DNA from: Promethearchaeota archaeon
GTDB taxonomy: Archaea; Asgardarchaeota; Lokiarchaeia; Sigyniarchaeales; SOKP01
Direction of reading: 5' to 3'
DNA length: 64,000 nucleotides
Assembly: GCA_030606485.1 (NCBI GenBank)
Contig: JAUWGH010000004.1
Span: 1-64,000, forward strand
The position numbers and the translations under genes are program-made. This document shows positions 44,071-54,336 of the stretch, piece by piece. Position 1 is the first letter of the stretch, and each line of letters opens with the position of its first letter. The notes beneath the pieces are model-generated. The model had not been told where the DNA came from. It ran no database searches and was given only the letters and a program-made list of their open reading frames with translations.

Positions 44071-44849
44071 ATTTTCCCCTGTCTTAAGATATTTCCATCA
44101 CGCCCTATTATTGTTTCCTCTATGGTTATCTTCCTATTAATTTTTGCAAATATCGGATCTAAGAACAATTTGATTTTCTGGCAGCAAGGAACATCCATCA
44201 AGATAAAATTAATCTTTTCAATAGGATTTAAATCCAAAATCTGTTCGAATTTTTCTAATTCCGTTTCGCTAAAGCTTAACATTGGACATACTGTAACTAT
44301 TGGCTTACCTTTTAAGAGTTTTCTATGAAAATCCCCGAACGCGAAGGGGGCGCAGTCAGAAACAAAGAGTAATTCTTTATTGTTGAAAAATGGAGCACTT
44401 GGATTTACTAATGTTAGTTTTGTTGGCCATTGTCTCAAGGCAGAAGGAATTTCTCCAGAGACATCTGATTCTTCCCATACATTATCGTACACTATAGTAC
44501 TTGCCGAAGGGCAAGAGCATTGTTGAGTGTGAGCAGAATAGCCATGAGTTACATGAGGGGTTTCTATTAAAACCTCTTTTTTTATAATTCTTAGATATTC
44601 CTCGGTTACCTCCTCGTCGAATTCAAAAGATTCTCGTTCTTCAATCGTTAATGCGCCTTCAGGACATTCACCAATGCACGCACCAAGTCCGTCACAATAT
44701 ATTTCGCTTACTATTTTTGCTTTCCCATCAATTATTTTTAACGCACCTTCAGCACAAGCTATGACACACTGTCCGCAACCAGTACATAAATCCTCATCAA
44801 TCTTAATTATTTTTCTAGTTACTTTTTGTTTATTTTTTATTTCCGTCAT
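44067..44849 (-). CDS. Two-[4Fe-4S] ferredoxin-domain protein with a conserved C-terminal domain
   Basis: From ATG 44849 the product is 260 residues. A bacterial-type ferredoxin domain (about 10-65) has CTGCGQCVIAC and CDGLGACIGEC, the second a variant spacing typical of this family. The rest (about 115-260) has QCSCPSA, VSDCAPFAFGDFHRKLLKGKP, VCPMLSF and VPCCQKI, Cys residues conserved in 'ferredoxin plus domain' proteins of methanogens and syntrophs. An upstream start at 44903 would add 18 mostly hydrophobic residues that the family lacks, so the inner Met is preferred. Possible electron carrier for the divergent rubredoxin reductase-like enzyme. Confidence 0.85.
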   Translation of the reverse strand: MTEIKNKQKVTRKIIKIDEDLCTGCGQCVIACAEGALKIIDGKAKIVSEIYCDGLGACIGECPEGALTIEERESFEFDEEVTEEYLRIIKKEVLIETPHVTHGYSAHTQQCSCPSASTIVYDNVWEESDVSGEIPSALRQWPTKLTLVNPSAPFFNNKELLFVSDCAPFAFGDFHRKLLKGKPIVTVCPMLSFSETELEKFEQILDLNPIEKINFILMDVPCCQKIKLFLDPIFAKINRKITIEETIIGRDGNILRQGKI

Positions 44850-44997
44850 GCTAATAATTAATAGAAACATGAGTGTTTTATTTTTTATTGCGAACATGTT
44901 CATTCTCCTTTACCTTATTTAAATCAAAATGATATATTTCAAAATTTTAATATTTATAACAGTAATTCTAAAAAAGCAAAATATGAATATTTATAGT

Positions 44998-46203
44998 ATG
45001 AAAGTAATTATTATCGGTAATGGAGTCGCAGGTACATTTTCTGCTCAAAATATTAGAAATATTGATAAAAGCGTAGATATTAAAATAATAACTGAAGAGA
45101 AATATCCGTATTATTCCAGACCCAAATTACCTGAATTTATCTCTGAACAAGTATCAATCAACGATATTATGGTTTTTAGAGAAGATTGGTATAGGAAGAA
45201 AAATATAAAATTAATTTTAGCAAGGAAAGTTTTAGGAATTCATCCAAGACAAAAGCACCTCCTTCTTGAAGATCAAAAAGAATTCATTCAATATGATAAG
45301 TTAATTATTGCAACTGGAAGCAAACCTAATATTCCTCCAATTAAAAACGCAGTTGAACTATTAAAAAAAGGAGTTTTTACTTTACGCAATATTGATGATG
45401 CCATAGAAATACAGAATTATATTAAAGTAAATAATACTAAGAAGGGGATCATAATTGGGGGGGGTTTATTGGGTTTAGAATTGGCAAAACAAATCAAAAA
45501 TTGCAATCTTGACACAACGATAGTTGAATTTTTTCCAAGGCTTTTACCTCGTCAATTAGACGATGAATGCGCAGAGATGTTAAAAGCTGAAATTGAAAAA
45601 ATGGGAATAAAAGTTATATTAAATGCTGCAACTGAGGAAATTTTAGGAGCTGATTCCGTTGAAGGAATAAAGATAAAGAATGGACCTGAAATTAAAGCCG
45701 ATACTGTATTAATTCAAGCAGGAATAAGACCAAGAACCGAGCTAGCAGAAAAAGCAAAAATTCATCAGAATCGAGGTATTATTGTCAATGAATTTTTACA
45801 AACAAGCGATAAAGACATTTTTGCTGTTGGTGATGTGATAGAATACAAATCTCAAACATGGGGGATAATTCCTGCCTGTATTGAGCAATCAAGAATTGTT
45901 GCAGCATCAGTTTTAAATAAAGAAGAGATTCAATATAAAGGAACTACTCCAAAAACCACTCTAAAAATTGTTGGAATTGATTTAACGTCTATAGGAATAT
46001 TTGATCCTTCACAAGAAGAGGATATTGGATGGGAGATTCTAAAAAAAGTTGATCAAGATAATTGCTGCTATCAAAAATTCGTTTTAAAGGATAATAAATT
46101 AAAAGGAGCAATTCTTTTTGGAGAAACAAAATCAATTCCATTTGTAAATAAGAATATAAACTTAAATGTTAATAAAGAAGAGATTAATAAATTATTAGAA
46201 TAA
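44998..46203 (+). CDS. NADH:rubredoxin oxidoreductase-like flavoprotein
   Basis: From the ATG at 44998 (MKVIIIGNGVAG) about 401 residues; Met at 44983 and an upstream 44929 are less likely because FAD enzymes begin directly with the first strand. Two Rossmann motifs (GNGVAGTFSAQ for FAD, GGGLLGLELA for NAD), YSRPKLPEFI, LIIATGSKP and IFAVGDVIEY place it with NROR/nitrite-reductase-domain oxidoreductases. These reduce rubredoxin in anaerobic O2 and superoxide detoxification. The next gene (46335) is rubredoxin itself, and superoxide reductase and rubrerythrin are at 63 kb. Confidence 0.87.
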   Translation: MKVIIIGNGVAGTFSAQNIRNIDKSVDIKIITEEKYPYYSRPKLPEFISEQVSINDIMVFREDWYRKKNIKLILARKVLGIHPRQKHLLLEDQKEFIQYDKLIIATGSKPNIPPIKNAVELLKKGVFTLRNIDDAIEIQNYIKVNNTKKGIIIGGGLLGLELAKQIKNCNLDTTIVEFFPRLLPRQLDDECAEMLKAEIEKMGIKVILNAATEEILGADSVEGIKIKNGPEIKADTVLIQAGIRPRTELAEKAKIHQNRGIIVNEFLQTSDKDIFAVGDVIEYKSQTWGIIPACIEQSRIVAASVLNKEEIQYKGTTPKTTLKIVGIDLTSIGIFDPSQEEDIGWEILKKVDQDNCCYQKFVLKDNKLKGAILFGETKSIPFVNKNINLNVNKEEINKLLE

Positions 46204-46334
46204 AAACCAAAATCCTTGTAAAAATAAAACAATAAATATCTATTATTTTGTTAATTTATAGTCTTAATATTTTTAATATTTAGAAATTTAAATTTCATAA
46301 AAATAAAATAGAAAATATACGAGGGGAAAAAACT

Positions 46335-46469
46335 CTGGCAAAGTATGAATGTACGGCTTGTGGCTATATTTACGACGAAGAAGCAGAAGGGACAAAATGG
46401 GAAGACCTTCCCGATGATTGGACATGCCCACTATGTGGAGTAGGAAAAGATATGTTTGAAAAACTTTAA
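46335..46469 (+). CDS. rd: Short rubredoxin with an apparent CTG start
   Basis: Forty-four residues: [11 protein letters not shown] and the closing CPLCGVGK give the four Cys iron ligands, with KWEDLPDDW between. It lacks the usual 8-residue loop, like the 45-residue rubredoxin of Desulfovibrio desulfuricans. The frame begins CTG-GCA-AAG at 46335, eight or so bases after GAGGGG; the only nearby ATG is out of frame, so CTG initiation is implied. It would carry one electron from the flavoprotein encoded upstream to superoxide reductase or to the acyl-CoA dehydrogenase-rubredoxin fusion downstream. Confidence 0.85.
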   Translation: MAKYECTACGYIYDEEAEGTKWEDLPDDWTCPLCGVGKDMFEKL

Positions 46470-46668
46470 AATTAAAATTATTCCAAATTTTTTTTATTTT
46501 CTAAATTTTTTATTGTTTTTACTTATAGTAATCTTAGATATTAATTGTATTATTTATATTTGAGAAAAATTAAATTTATAATCAGTTTCTGAGTCTAATT
46601 AAATATTATTCAAAGTGAGAAATTCAAAAAAATAACTAATTGAAAAAATGGAATAAAGGTTTTAAGAT

Positions 46669-48069
46669 ATGGATTTTAATTTAACAGAGGCCCAAAAAGA
46701 ATTACAAAAAAAAACACGGGAATTTGCAATTAAGGAAATCTTGCCAGTAGCAGCTAGTTATGATGAGCATGGAAAATTCCCAATTGAAATTATTGAGAAA
46801 GCTAATAAAGCAGGTTTAGTGAATTTAGTAATTCCAAAAAAATATGGGGGACCTGGTTATGGTCTCTTAGAATCTGTTATAGTTGTTGAGGAAATTGCTG
46901 CGGCTTGTCCCGGGTTCGCAACATCCATATTCGCAAATAATTTAGGAGCAGAACCAATAATTTTAGGAGGAAATGAAGAACAGAAAGATAGAATACTAAG
47001 AGAATTAGTAAAAAAATTTACTTTAATTTCTTTTGCTACCTCTGAACCTGGAATGGGATCTGATGTTGCTGGAATTAAATGTCGAGCTCAAAAAGATGGA
47101 GAAGATTATATTTTAAATGGTACAAAGTATTGGATTACCAATGCAGGTTATGCAAAATATATTTCTCTATTTGCAACAGTGGATCCAGCAAAAAAACATA
47201 AAGGAATATGTGCTTTTATTGTACCAACTGATTTAGAGGGAGTTAAAACAGGAAATCCAATTCCTAAATTGGGGCATAGAGCATCAAATACTACTTCTGT
47301 GGTTTTAAAAAATGTAAGAATTCCAAAAGAAAATGTATTAGCTCCTCCAGGGAGAGGTTTTGTTTTAGCAATGCAAACATTTGCTCATACTCGTCCAGCT
47401 ATAGGAGGTTTTGCTACTGGTTTAGCAAGGTCCGCTATGGAATATGTGATTGATTATGCAAAAAAAAGAGAGACTTTCGGAAGGCCAATAGCAAATTATC
47501 AAGCTATTCAGTTTAAAATTGCTGAAATGTATAAAAATATTGAAGCTAGCCGATTATTAACCTATAAATCAGCATGGGAGACTGATCAAGGGTTAGATAA
47601 TACATTAAGTGCAGCATGTGCAAAAGCATTTGCCTCGGATATTGCTATGCAAGTAACTACTGAAGCTATTCAAATAATGGGGGGATACGGTTATATCAAA
47701 ACATATCCATTTGAAAAATTATTCAGAGATGCAAAACTATTTCAAATTTACGAAGGAACCTCTGAAATCCAAAGAATAATCATTTCAAGATTTGTGATGA
47801 AACAATATAAACATGTAATGCCAAATTTATTTGAACTCCCAAGAATTGAAGTAGAAAGAGAAGAAGAAGTTGAAATTCCATCAGTGTCATTATTGACTAG
47901 TGAGGAACTGGGAGGAAAATACAGATGCACAGTATGTGGATATATTTATGATCCTGTAAAAGGTGATCCAGATAGTGGAATCTCTCCTGGAACTCCATTT
48001 GAAGAAATTTCAGATGATTGGCATTGCCCCATATGTGGAGTTTCTAAAGATAAATTTGTAAAAATATAA
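46669..48069 (+). CDS. Acyl-CoA dehydrogenase fused to C-terminal rubredoxin
   Basis: Product of 466 residues. Residues about 1-385 are a complete acyl-CoA dehydrogenase: [58 protein letters not shown] and YEGTSEIQR with the catalytic Glu. Residues about 415-466 are a full rubredoxin with both Cys pairs ([17 protein letters not shown]). The oxidation of an acyl-CoA beta position yields FADH2. The built-in rubredoxin suggests electrons leave, or enter in the reductive direction, through one-electron rubredoxin chemistry rather than, or besides, ETF. Its rubredoxin tail is longer than the separate short rubredoxin at 46335. Confidence 0.93.
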   Translation: MDFNLTEAQKELQKKTREFAIKEILPVAASYDEHGKFPIEIIEKANKAGLVNLVIPKKYGGPGYGLLESVIVVEEIAAACPGFATSIFANNLGAEPIILGGNEEQKDRILRELVKKFTLISFATSEPGMGSDVAGIKCRAQKDGEDYILNGTKYWITNAGYAKYISLFATVDPAKKHKGICAFIVPTDLEGVKTGNPIPKLGHRASNTTSVVLKNVRIPKENVLAPPGRGFVLAMQTFAHTRPAIGGFATGLARSAMEYVIDYAKKRETFGRPIANYQAIQFKIAEMYKNIEASRLLTYKSAWETDQGLDNTLSAACAKAFASDIAMQVTTEAIQIMGGYGYIKTYPFEKLFRDAKLFQIYEGTSEIQRIIISRFVMKQYKHVMPNLFELPRIEVEREEEVEIPSVSLLTSEELGGKYRCTVCGYIYDPVKGDPDSGISPGTPFEEISDDWHCPICGVSKDKFVKI

Positions 48070-48307
48070 TTTATTCTTTTTTAAATATTAATTTTGTTTC
48101 TATTTAAATAAGAACTACTTTATTTATATTTTATTAGATTTTTTCGATTAGTAATTAAAGATTCAAACGATTTTAAAGAATATTTAATAGAAAATAAGGC
48201 TTATATTGAAATTCTCTCATTTCTACTTGTTATTAAAGCTTAATATTATGTTAAAATTTTATAAAATTTTATGATTTTACAATTAAAAAAAACAAGGAGG
48301 TAATATT

Positions 48308-48865
48308 ATGGATGTAAAAGAAGCTATAAACACAAGAAGAGCATATAGGTCTCTTGATCTTATTAAGATTACTGATGAACTTATTAAAGACCTAGCGGAA
48401 TCCGCACAAATTGCACCTTCATGCATGAATAAACAACCTTGGAAATTCATTTTTATCCGTGAAAAAGAACAATTAGAAAAAATATTTAGGACTCTCACTC
48501 CTGGAAATAAATGGGTTGAGAGAGCATCATTAATAATTGGAGTTTTTAGCAAGCCTAAAAACGATTGTATTCTTAAAGAACGATTATACTACTTATTTGA
48601 TACTGGTATGGCAACGGCTTTTATAATATTAAGAGCTACTGAATTAGGTCTTGTTGCTCATCCAATAGCTGGTTTTGATGAGGATAAAGTAAAAGAAATC
48701 TTAGGAATTCCTGATGATGTAAGGTTAATCACTTTAGTGATTATTGGCAAACATTCTAAGGAAATTAATCCTTTACTTTCAGAATTTATGAAATTGGGTG
48801 AAAAAAGCAGACCTCCAAGAATTCCATTAGAGAAATTTACTTATATCAATGAGTATAAATCTTAA
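48308..48865 (+). CDS. Nitroreductase family FMN protein
   Basis: Product of 185 residues: INTRRAYRSLD, APSCMNKQPWKFIFIR, DTGMATAFIILRATELGLVAHPIAGFD and IPDDVRLITLVIIG are standard for small nitroreductases. Binds FMN and uses NAD(P)H; substrate unknown. GGAGG stands 7 bases before the ATG 48308. The next gene starts 31 bp after its stop, so an operon is likely. It belongs to the same broad superfamily as SagB at 18710 but to a different subgroup. Confidence 0.87.
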   Translation: MDVKEAINTRRAYRSLDLIKITDELIKDLAESAQIAPSCMNKQPWKFIFIREKEQLEKIFRTLTPGNKWVERASLIIGVFSKPKNDCILKERLYYLFDTGMATAFIILRATELGLVAHPIAGFDEDKVKEILGIPDDVRLITLVIIGKHSKEINPLLSEFMKLGEKSRPPRIPLEKFTYINEYKS

Positions 48866-48896
48866 AAGAGGATGCAATTTCATAAGAGGATAATAA

Positions 48897-51002
48897 ATGG
48901 AAAATGATGCTAATAATTTAATTAATGAGAAAAGTCCATATTTACTTCAACATGCTGAAAATCCAGTTAATTGGTATCCATGGGGAGATGAAGCATTTGA
49001 AAAGGCTCGAAAAGAAAATAAACCAATATTCTTATCAATTGGATATTCAACTTGCCATTGGTGTCATGTTATGGCACATGAGTCATTTGAAGATCCAGTA
49101 GTGGCTGAATTAATGAATGAATTATTTGTTTCAATTAAAGTGGACCGAGAAGAGCGGCCTGATATTGACAAGGTCTATATGACTGTTTGTCAAATGATGA
49201 CAGGCCAAGGGGGATGGCCTCTCACTATATTTTTAACTCCTGATAAAAAACCATTTTTTGCTGGAACATATTTTCCTAAAGAAAGGAGATTTGGTCGAAT
49301 AGGTTTAATAGAATTAATTTTAAGAATAAAAGAGCTTTGGAAAACCCAAAAAGATGATATGCTTAGAGCAGCAGATCAAATTGCTTTTTCTTTACAAAAT
49401 TTAGATTTTAAATCGCCCGGAGATAAACTTAACGAAAAAACCATTAAAAAAGCTTATAATCAATTATTGAGTCAATATGATAATAAAAATGGAGGTTTTA
49501 ATAACGCTCCCAAATTTCCTACTCCACATAATCTTCTCTTTCTTTTAAGATTTTGGAAGCGTACTGGAAATAAAGAAGCTTTAGAGATGGTTGAAAATAC
49601 CCTTCAAAAAATGAGGCTTGGTGGTATTTATGATCATATTGGATTTGGTTTTCATCGATATTCTACAGATCCAGTTTGGCTTGTACCCCATTTTGAAAAG
49701 ATGCTCTACGATCAAGCTTTATTGGCAATTGCTTATACAGAAGCTTACCAAGCAACTAAAAAAAATGAATACGCAAATACAGCTAAAGAAATTTTTACTT
49801 ATGTCTTACGTGATATGACTTCACTTGAGGGTGGATTTTATTCAGCTGAGGATGCTGATAGTGAGGGTAAAGAAGGAAAGTTTTATGTATGGACTATTGA
49901 AGAATTCCAACAAATACTTGAAAAGGAAGAAGCAGAATTAGCAAAAACAATATTTAATTTAAAAAATCAAGGAAATTATTTAGTAGAAGCAACTCAAAAG
50001 GATTCAGGTTATAATATATTATTTCTTAAATCATCATTGACCAATCTTGCCAAAGAGTTAAATATTCCCAAACAGGATTTAAGGCATCATGTAGAAAAAA
50101 TTCGTGAAAAATTATTCAAAATTAGAGAAAAACGAATCCACCCTCATAAAGATGATAAGATATTAATTGATTGGAATGGGTTAATGATTGCTGCACTTGT
50201 TAAAGCATCTCAAGCTTTTGATAAATCTTTATATTTAAATGCGGCAAAAAAAGCATTAAATTTTATTCTTTCAAATATGCGGAAACCCAATAATAGATTA
50301 TTACATCGATATAGAGAAGGAGAGGCTCAAATTGATGCTTACTTAAATGATTATATTTTCTTAATATGGGGGGTTATTGAACTATATGAAGCTACTTTTG
50401 ATACTTCTTTTCTTAAAACCGCTCTGGAATTAAATAAAGTTGTAATTGATCATTTCTGGGACGATTACATAGGTGGTTATTTTTTTACGGCCGATGATAG
50501 TGAGATTCTTCTAACTCGTCAGAAAGAGATCTACGATGGAGCAATGCCATCAGGGAATTCCGTTGCTATGTTAAATCTATTAAGATTAAGTTATTTGACA
50601 GGAAATCATGAGTTCGAAGAAAAAGCGAATATTATAAGTAAAGTTTTTGCTGAACGAGTTAATAATTCACCGATTGCGCATACTCAATTAATGGTTGCTG
50701 TTGATTTTAGCGTTGGTCCAACCTATACAATAGTAATTGTTGGTGATGCTGAAGAAATTAATACGCAAGAAATGTTAGCATATATTCATAATCAATTTCT
50801 CCCAAATATAACATTAATTCAGAGAAATATCAAACAGGATCCTCCAGAAATCGATGTATTTATAAATTATATCCATAATTACAATAAAATAGATGATAAA
50901 ACTACTGCCTATATATGTACAAATAAAACTTGTAAACCACCAATAACAGATGTCAATAAATTGTTAAAACTTATTAATCCAAGATGGAATCAAAAGTTAT
51001 GA
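48897..51002 (+). CDS. SSP411/DUF255 family thioredoxin-domain protein
   Basis: Product of 701 residues. [18 protein letters not shown], then a thioredoxin-like domain with CHWCHVM near residue 52 and [28 protein letters not shown] are the signature of YyaL/spermatogenesis-associated protein 20. The remainder is an alpha/alpha barrel like N-acylglucosamine epimerases ([31 protein letters not shown]-like, [15 protein letters not shown]). The function is not established; a thiol-redox or sugar-linked role is proposed for the family. The downstream gene overlaps its stop (ATGA). Confidence 0.93.
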   Translation: MENDANNLINEKSPYLLQHAENPVNWYPWGDEAFEKARKENKPIFLSIGYSTCHWCHVMAHESFEDPVVAELMNELFVSIKVDREERPDIDKVYMTVCQMMTGQGGWPLTIFLTPDKKPFFAGTYFPKERRFGRIGLIELILRIKELWKTQKDDMLRAADQIAFSLQNLDFKSPGDKLNEKTIKKAYNQLLSQYDNKNGGFNNAPKFPTPHNLLFLLRFWKRTGNKEALEMVENTLQKMRLGGIYDHIGFGFHRYSTDPVWLVPHFEKMLYDQALLAIAYTEAYQATKKNEYANTAKEIFTYVLRDMTSLEGGFYSAEDADSEGKEGKFYVWTIEEFQQILEKEEAELAKTIFNLKNQGNYLVEATQKDSGYNILFLKSSLTNLAKELNIPKQDLRHHVEKIREKLFKIREKRIHPHKDDKILIDWNGLMIAALVKASQAFDKSLYLNAAKKALNFILSNMRKPNNRLLHRYREGEAQIDAYLNDYIFLIWGVIELYEATFDTSFLKTALELNKVVIDHFWDDYIGGYFFTADDSEILLTRQKEIYDGAMPSGNSVAMLNLLRLSYLTGNHEFEEKANIISKVFAERVNNSPIAHTQLMVAVDFSVGPTYTIVIVGDAEEINTQEMLAYIHNQFLPNITLIQRNIKQDPPEIDVFINYIHNYNKIDDKTTAYICTNKTCKPPITDVNKLLKLINPRWNQKL

Positions 51003-52165
51003 ATGGTATTTGGGATGTTAAATCCGATGTTGTGAGAAGAGGAGATAATAATAGAGATGTTTCGCCTTTAACTGGCAAAACAAAAAAGGATGAAAACGGT
51101 TTCACGCATTATGTATTCAGTAAAGTTTTATTTAATAATCCGTGGTATGTCATCCCTGATGATGATATTGAATTATTCAAGAAATTTTTAAATGGAGGTT
51201 CAAGGCATTATCCATCCGATGGAATTATTCCTTGTGATATAGTTGCTAGGGAAACAAAAATAATTTTAAATAAAATAGTAGAAATCGCTAATGACCCTAG
51301 CGATAAATATTATGAAGATGCGCGTAAAGCACTAGAAAATGGTAGATATGCATTAGTTAGAGGGACTTTAAAAATTTATTTAGGCAAATACACTACGAGA
51401 GATTGGAGAAGAAAAAGATTTACTGATGATATTGACTTCTGGATTTACAAAATGGATTTATATGAGTATGTGTTAAAAGAAAATGGTTGGAAAAGGATAT
51501 CAGATACAAAAGAATGGGAAAAACAAATTCAATGGGTTAATCTTATTAGAAATGAAAGGGAAACAAAAATGCTTATTGCAGCAAATGACATAAACTTATT
51601 GTTGGATTTCGGGTCAGGAGCTTATCTTGAAGGTACAAGCCTAAAGGAAATTTTTAGCAAAAAAATAAAAAGAGGTCATGATGTTGACATTAGTGATTTA
51701 ATAAATGTAGCCATGTTTAATGGATTTGATTATAAACATTGCGGAGAGAGGCTTAGAGAAAAAAAGTGGCTTAAAGCTTGGATTGCATTTGAGGAAGCCG
51801 TTAATACAAGAAATACACGAACAACTTCGAATTTGATAAGTCTTTGTCGATATTCGTTAGGAATTGCTGATCACTTAGAAAGGGTTGCAAAATCGATAAA
51901 TAAATATCATTATAAAATTTTTGATAAATCTGAATATCCAGATAACGAATTAGAGATAATATGTAGAATATCAATTCATTGGATTGAATTTCTTTCGTCT
52001 CATGGTCATGATAACACTCGGAAAATGATTCATGATTATTTAATAGAGCAAAGAGATTTTAAATTTCAACACTCAAAAAATCTTAGGACTTTTACTGAAA
52101 AAATACTAAATCTTCTTAATTCTAAATATTCATATTTGAAAATCTTTTTTGAAATTGAAAATTAA
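50999..52165 (+). CDS. Nucleotidyltransferase-like protein (weak), translationally coupled
   Basis: The best start is ATG 50999, which overlaps the previous gene's TGA (ATGA), giving 388 residues. Near residue 125, [31 protein letters not shown] has the 'Gly-x..Asp-x-Asp' look of AbiEii/MNT nucleotidyltransferases. A helical C-terminal half (about 250-390) with [15 protein letters not shown]-like helices follows (here [12 protein letters not shown]). I am not sure of the family. Past its TAA a -1 frame continues for about 36 protein-like codons (DDLFTRIDLSLSREL), ending at 52272, so a frameshift near the 3' end may have shortened it. Confidence 0.4.
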   Translation: MNGIWDVKSDVVRRGDNNRDVSPLTGKTKKDENGFTHYVFSKVLFNNPWYVIPDDDIELFKKFLNGGSRHYPSDGIIPCDIVARETKIILNKIVEIANDPSDKYYEDARKALENGRYALVRGTLKIYLGKYTTRDWRRKRFTDDIDFWIYKMDLYEYVLKENGWKRISDTKEWEKQIQWVNLIRNERETKMLIAANDINLLLDFGSGAYLEGTSLKEIFSKKIKRGHDVDISDLINVAMFNGFDYKHCGERLREKKWLKAWIAFEEAVNTRNTRTTSNLISLCRYSLGIADHLERVAKSINKYHYKIFDKSEYPDNELEIICRISIHWIEFLSSHGHDNTRKMIHDYLIEQRDFKFQHSKNLRTFTEKILNLLNSKYSYLKIFFEIEN

Positions 52166-52286
52166 AAGATAATATACTTACTATAGAAATAATTGATGAT
52201 TTATTTACAAGAATAGACTTAAGTCTCTCAAGAGAATTGAATTCATCTTTAGGAATTCATAAAAAAATGTAAAATAAAAAATAATT

Positions 52287-53081
52287 TTATTTATCTTCAA
52301 GTAATATTACTTTATCCACAAATAACTCGTAATTATTATCTTCATCGAAATCGTGTATGACAACCTTCTCTACATCGTCAAATCCCCTTACTTCTAGAAG
52401 CTCAGATTGGTATAAAATTTTTACATCAGATATTTTTAATTTTTCTTGTATTTCTGAATTACCAGGAGGAGATTTACTGTAAGTGATTAACACAACTCTT
52501 CCAGTGTATTTTGTTAATTCCAATGCGAGTTTTAAGGAATTGTCTCCGTTATCTACAATTAACACTCTTTCATCGTTAAATTCTGATAAATTATCTACTT
52601 TCTTATAAATACCCTTACCAAGAAACTCATTAAAACCTATGATATTTCTTTCTTCTAATTGACAAGCAGTAATTACATCAACTTCTGGGTTTGCACCGTC
52701 TCTATAATTTCGAATTGCTGCTTGAAGCGCATCAGCTGCCAAATTAGAACAATGCATTTTAATCGGAGGTAATCCCTCGAGTTCATCAGCCACATCAGAT
52801 CTTGTTATTTTATACGCTTCGCTAAGTGTTTTACCCTTTGCCATTTCAGTAATCATAGAAGAAGTCGCTACAGCAGAACCACAACCAAATGTTTTGAACT
52901 TAATATCTTCTATTATTTCCTCGCCTTTTTCGTTTTTGCCGACCTTTATATAAATCCACATAAGATCTCCGCATACTGGATTTCCAACTTTTCCCATACC
53001 ATCTGGAATTTCTATTTCTCCCATGTTTCTTGGGTTTCTAAAGTGATCTAATACTTTTTCAGAATATGCTGTTGATTTCAT
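52287..53081 (-). CDS. IscU scaffold fused to a degenerate thioredoxin-reductase-like domain
   Basis: Product of 264 residues. Residues 1-140 are a complete IscU with C37, D39, C67 and C111 in the standard places (GNPVCGDL, FGCGSAVATS, MHCSNLA). Residues about 145-264 resemble the NADPH-binding half of thioredoxin reductase: GFNEFLGKGI, then VLIVDNGDNSLKLALELT where TrxR has VAVVGGGDSAVEEALYLT, YTGRVVLITYSK and a strand-rich end. The TrxR CxxC is absent, and the Gly-rich nucleotide motif is eroded (DNGDN), so NADPH binding is doubtful and the domain may be a docking module. One base separates it from the IscS-like gene, so they are co-expressed. Confidence 0.88.
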   Translation of the reverse strand: MKSTAYSEKVLDHFRNPRNMGEIEIPDGMGKVGNPVCGDLMWIYIKVGKNEKGEEIIEDIKFKTFGCGSAVATSSMITEMAKGKTLSEAYKITRSDVADELEGLPPIKMHCSNLAADALQAAIRNYRDGANPEVDVITACQLEERNIIGFNEFLGKGIYKKVDNLSEFNDERVLIVDNGDNSLKLALELTKYTGRVVLITYSKSPPGNSEIQEKLKISDVKILYQSELLEVRGFDDVEKVVIHDFDEDNNYELFVDKVILLEDK

Positions 53082-53082
53082 A

Positions 53083-54276
53083 TTATTCTTTTACCTCATT
53101 ATATTGTTTTAATAAATTAGGAGGAGTTAGCGGTGATAATACCCTTAATCTTTTGACTACATTAGGTAAAACCTCCATAACCTTCTCTACATCAGTTTCT
53201 TTTGTGTATCGACCCATTGAGAGAAGTAAACTACCGTGAGCTTCTTCATGTAGCAATCCCATTGCGATAAGTGTGTGGGATGGCTCTAAAGTTTTAGAAC
53301 TGCAAGCAGAACCTGTTGCTGCAGATATATTTTGATCTCTTAATAATAAGATTAATGATTCACCTTCAATATATTCAAATCTAAAATGAGCATTACTGGG
53401 AAGCCTTTTTTCTGGATGACCATTTAAATAAGATTTTGGTATTGACGATAAAATTCCCGAAATGAGCTTATCTCTAAGACGTTTTAAAAAATCTGCCTCT
53501 TGATTTATTTCTTGTTTCATAATTTCAGCTGCTTTACCAAATCCCACAATACCTTGCATATTTTCGGAGCCTGATCTCATACCTCTTTCTTGACCACCTC
53601 CTATAATAATAGGATTCACTCTCACTCCTTTTTTTAAGTATAACGCACCAACACCCCGAGGTCCATAAATATCGTTCGAAGAAAAAGTCATTAAATCTAC
53701 TGGAACTTTTTGCACATCAATAGGAATAACATTTTCAATTGCTACAGCATCTGTGTGAAACAAAATACCTTTTTCTTGTGCTATCTCGCTAATCTCCACT
53801 ATGGGTTGGAGAGATCCTACTTCATTACTAGCAGATGTAATTGAAATTAGAATTGTATTCTCTCTAATTAAACGTTTTAATTTTTCTATATTGATGACAC
53901 CAAATTTATCAACACCAACTCTTGAAACTTCAAAACCTTGTCTTTCTAAGTATTTTCCAAGATTTAATATCGAAATATGCTCAATCTCAGAAATTATAAT
54001 ATGATTTCCCTTTCTTTTTCTATTTAAAGCCGCACCAATTAGTCCTAAATTACTAGCTTCCGTTGCACTAGATGTAAATATTATACTATCTGGACTTGGA
54101 GCATTAATGAAATCAGCAATTTTTTGACGCGATTCTTTTAAGGCATTGGTAGCATCATCTCCATCAAAATGTAGAGATGCGGGATTTGCAAAAATTTTAT
54201 TATAATATGGTCTCATTGCAGATAGAACCCTTGGATCAACTGGTTTAGCTGCTTGATAATCTAAATATACACTCAT
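53083..54276 (-). CDS. IscS-like protein lacking the PLP lysine but retaining the catalytic cysteine
   Basis: Product of 397 residues with the full class V fold. The PLP-lysine segment, SASGHKLYGPKG in the paralogue at 30416-31654, here reads TFSSNDIYGPRG, so Asp202 replaces the lysine. The Gln that contacts PLP (HTDAVQ) is Ala179 (HTDAVA). His100 and Asp176 remain, and the persulfide Cys C325 in GSACSSKTLEPSH is intact. PLP-driven desulfuration of cysteine should be impossible. Archaeoglobus fulgidus IscS is, to my knowledge, a known case with Asp at this place. The protein may carry persulfide or supply a Cys ligand to the IscU partner encoded next. GGAGG precedes its ATG. Confidence 0.92.
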   Translation of the reverse strand: MSVYLDYQAAKPVDPRVLSAMRPYYNKIFANPASLHFDGDDATNALKESRQKIADFINAPSPDSIIFTSSATEASNLGLIGAALNRKRKGNHIIISEIEHISILNLGKYLERQGFEVSRVGVDKFGVINIEKLKRLIRENTILISITSASNEVGSLQPIVEISEIAQEKGILFHTDAVAIENVIPIDVQKVPVDLMTFSSNDIYGPRGVGALYLKKGVRVNPIIIGGGQERGMRSGSENMQGIVGFGKAAEIMKQEINQEADFLKRLRDKLISGILSSIPKSYLNGHPEKRLPSNAHFRFEYIEGESLILLLRDQNISAATGSACSSKTLEPSHTLIAMGLLHEEAHGSLLLSMGRYTKETDVEKVMEVLPNVVKRLRVLSPLTPPNLLKQYNEVKE

Positions 54277-54336
54277 TTTATCAATTTTCCCTCCACTTTG
54301 ATTTTTGAAAATAATTTAATTTGTATTTTTTAAACG

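Noticed and set aside
44849-44903. N-terminal extension of the ferredoxin-domain protein with a hydrophobic stretch
   Set aside because: The family begins shortly before the first Cys motif; the extra 18 residues look like translated promoter DNA of the divergent gene.
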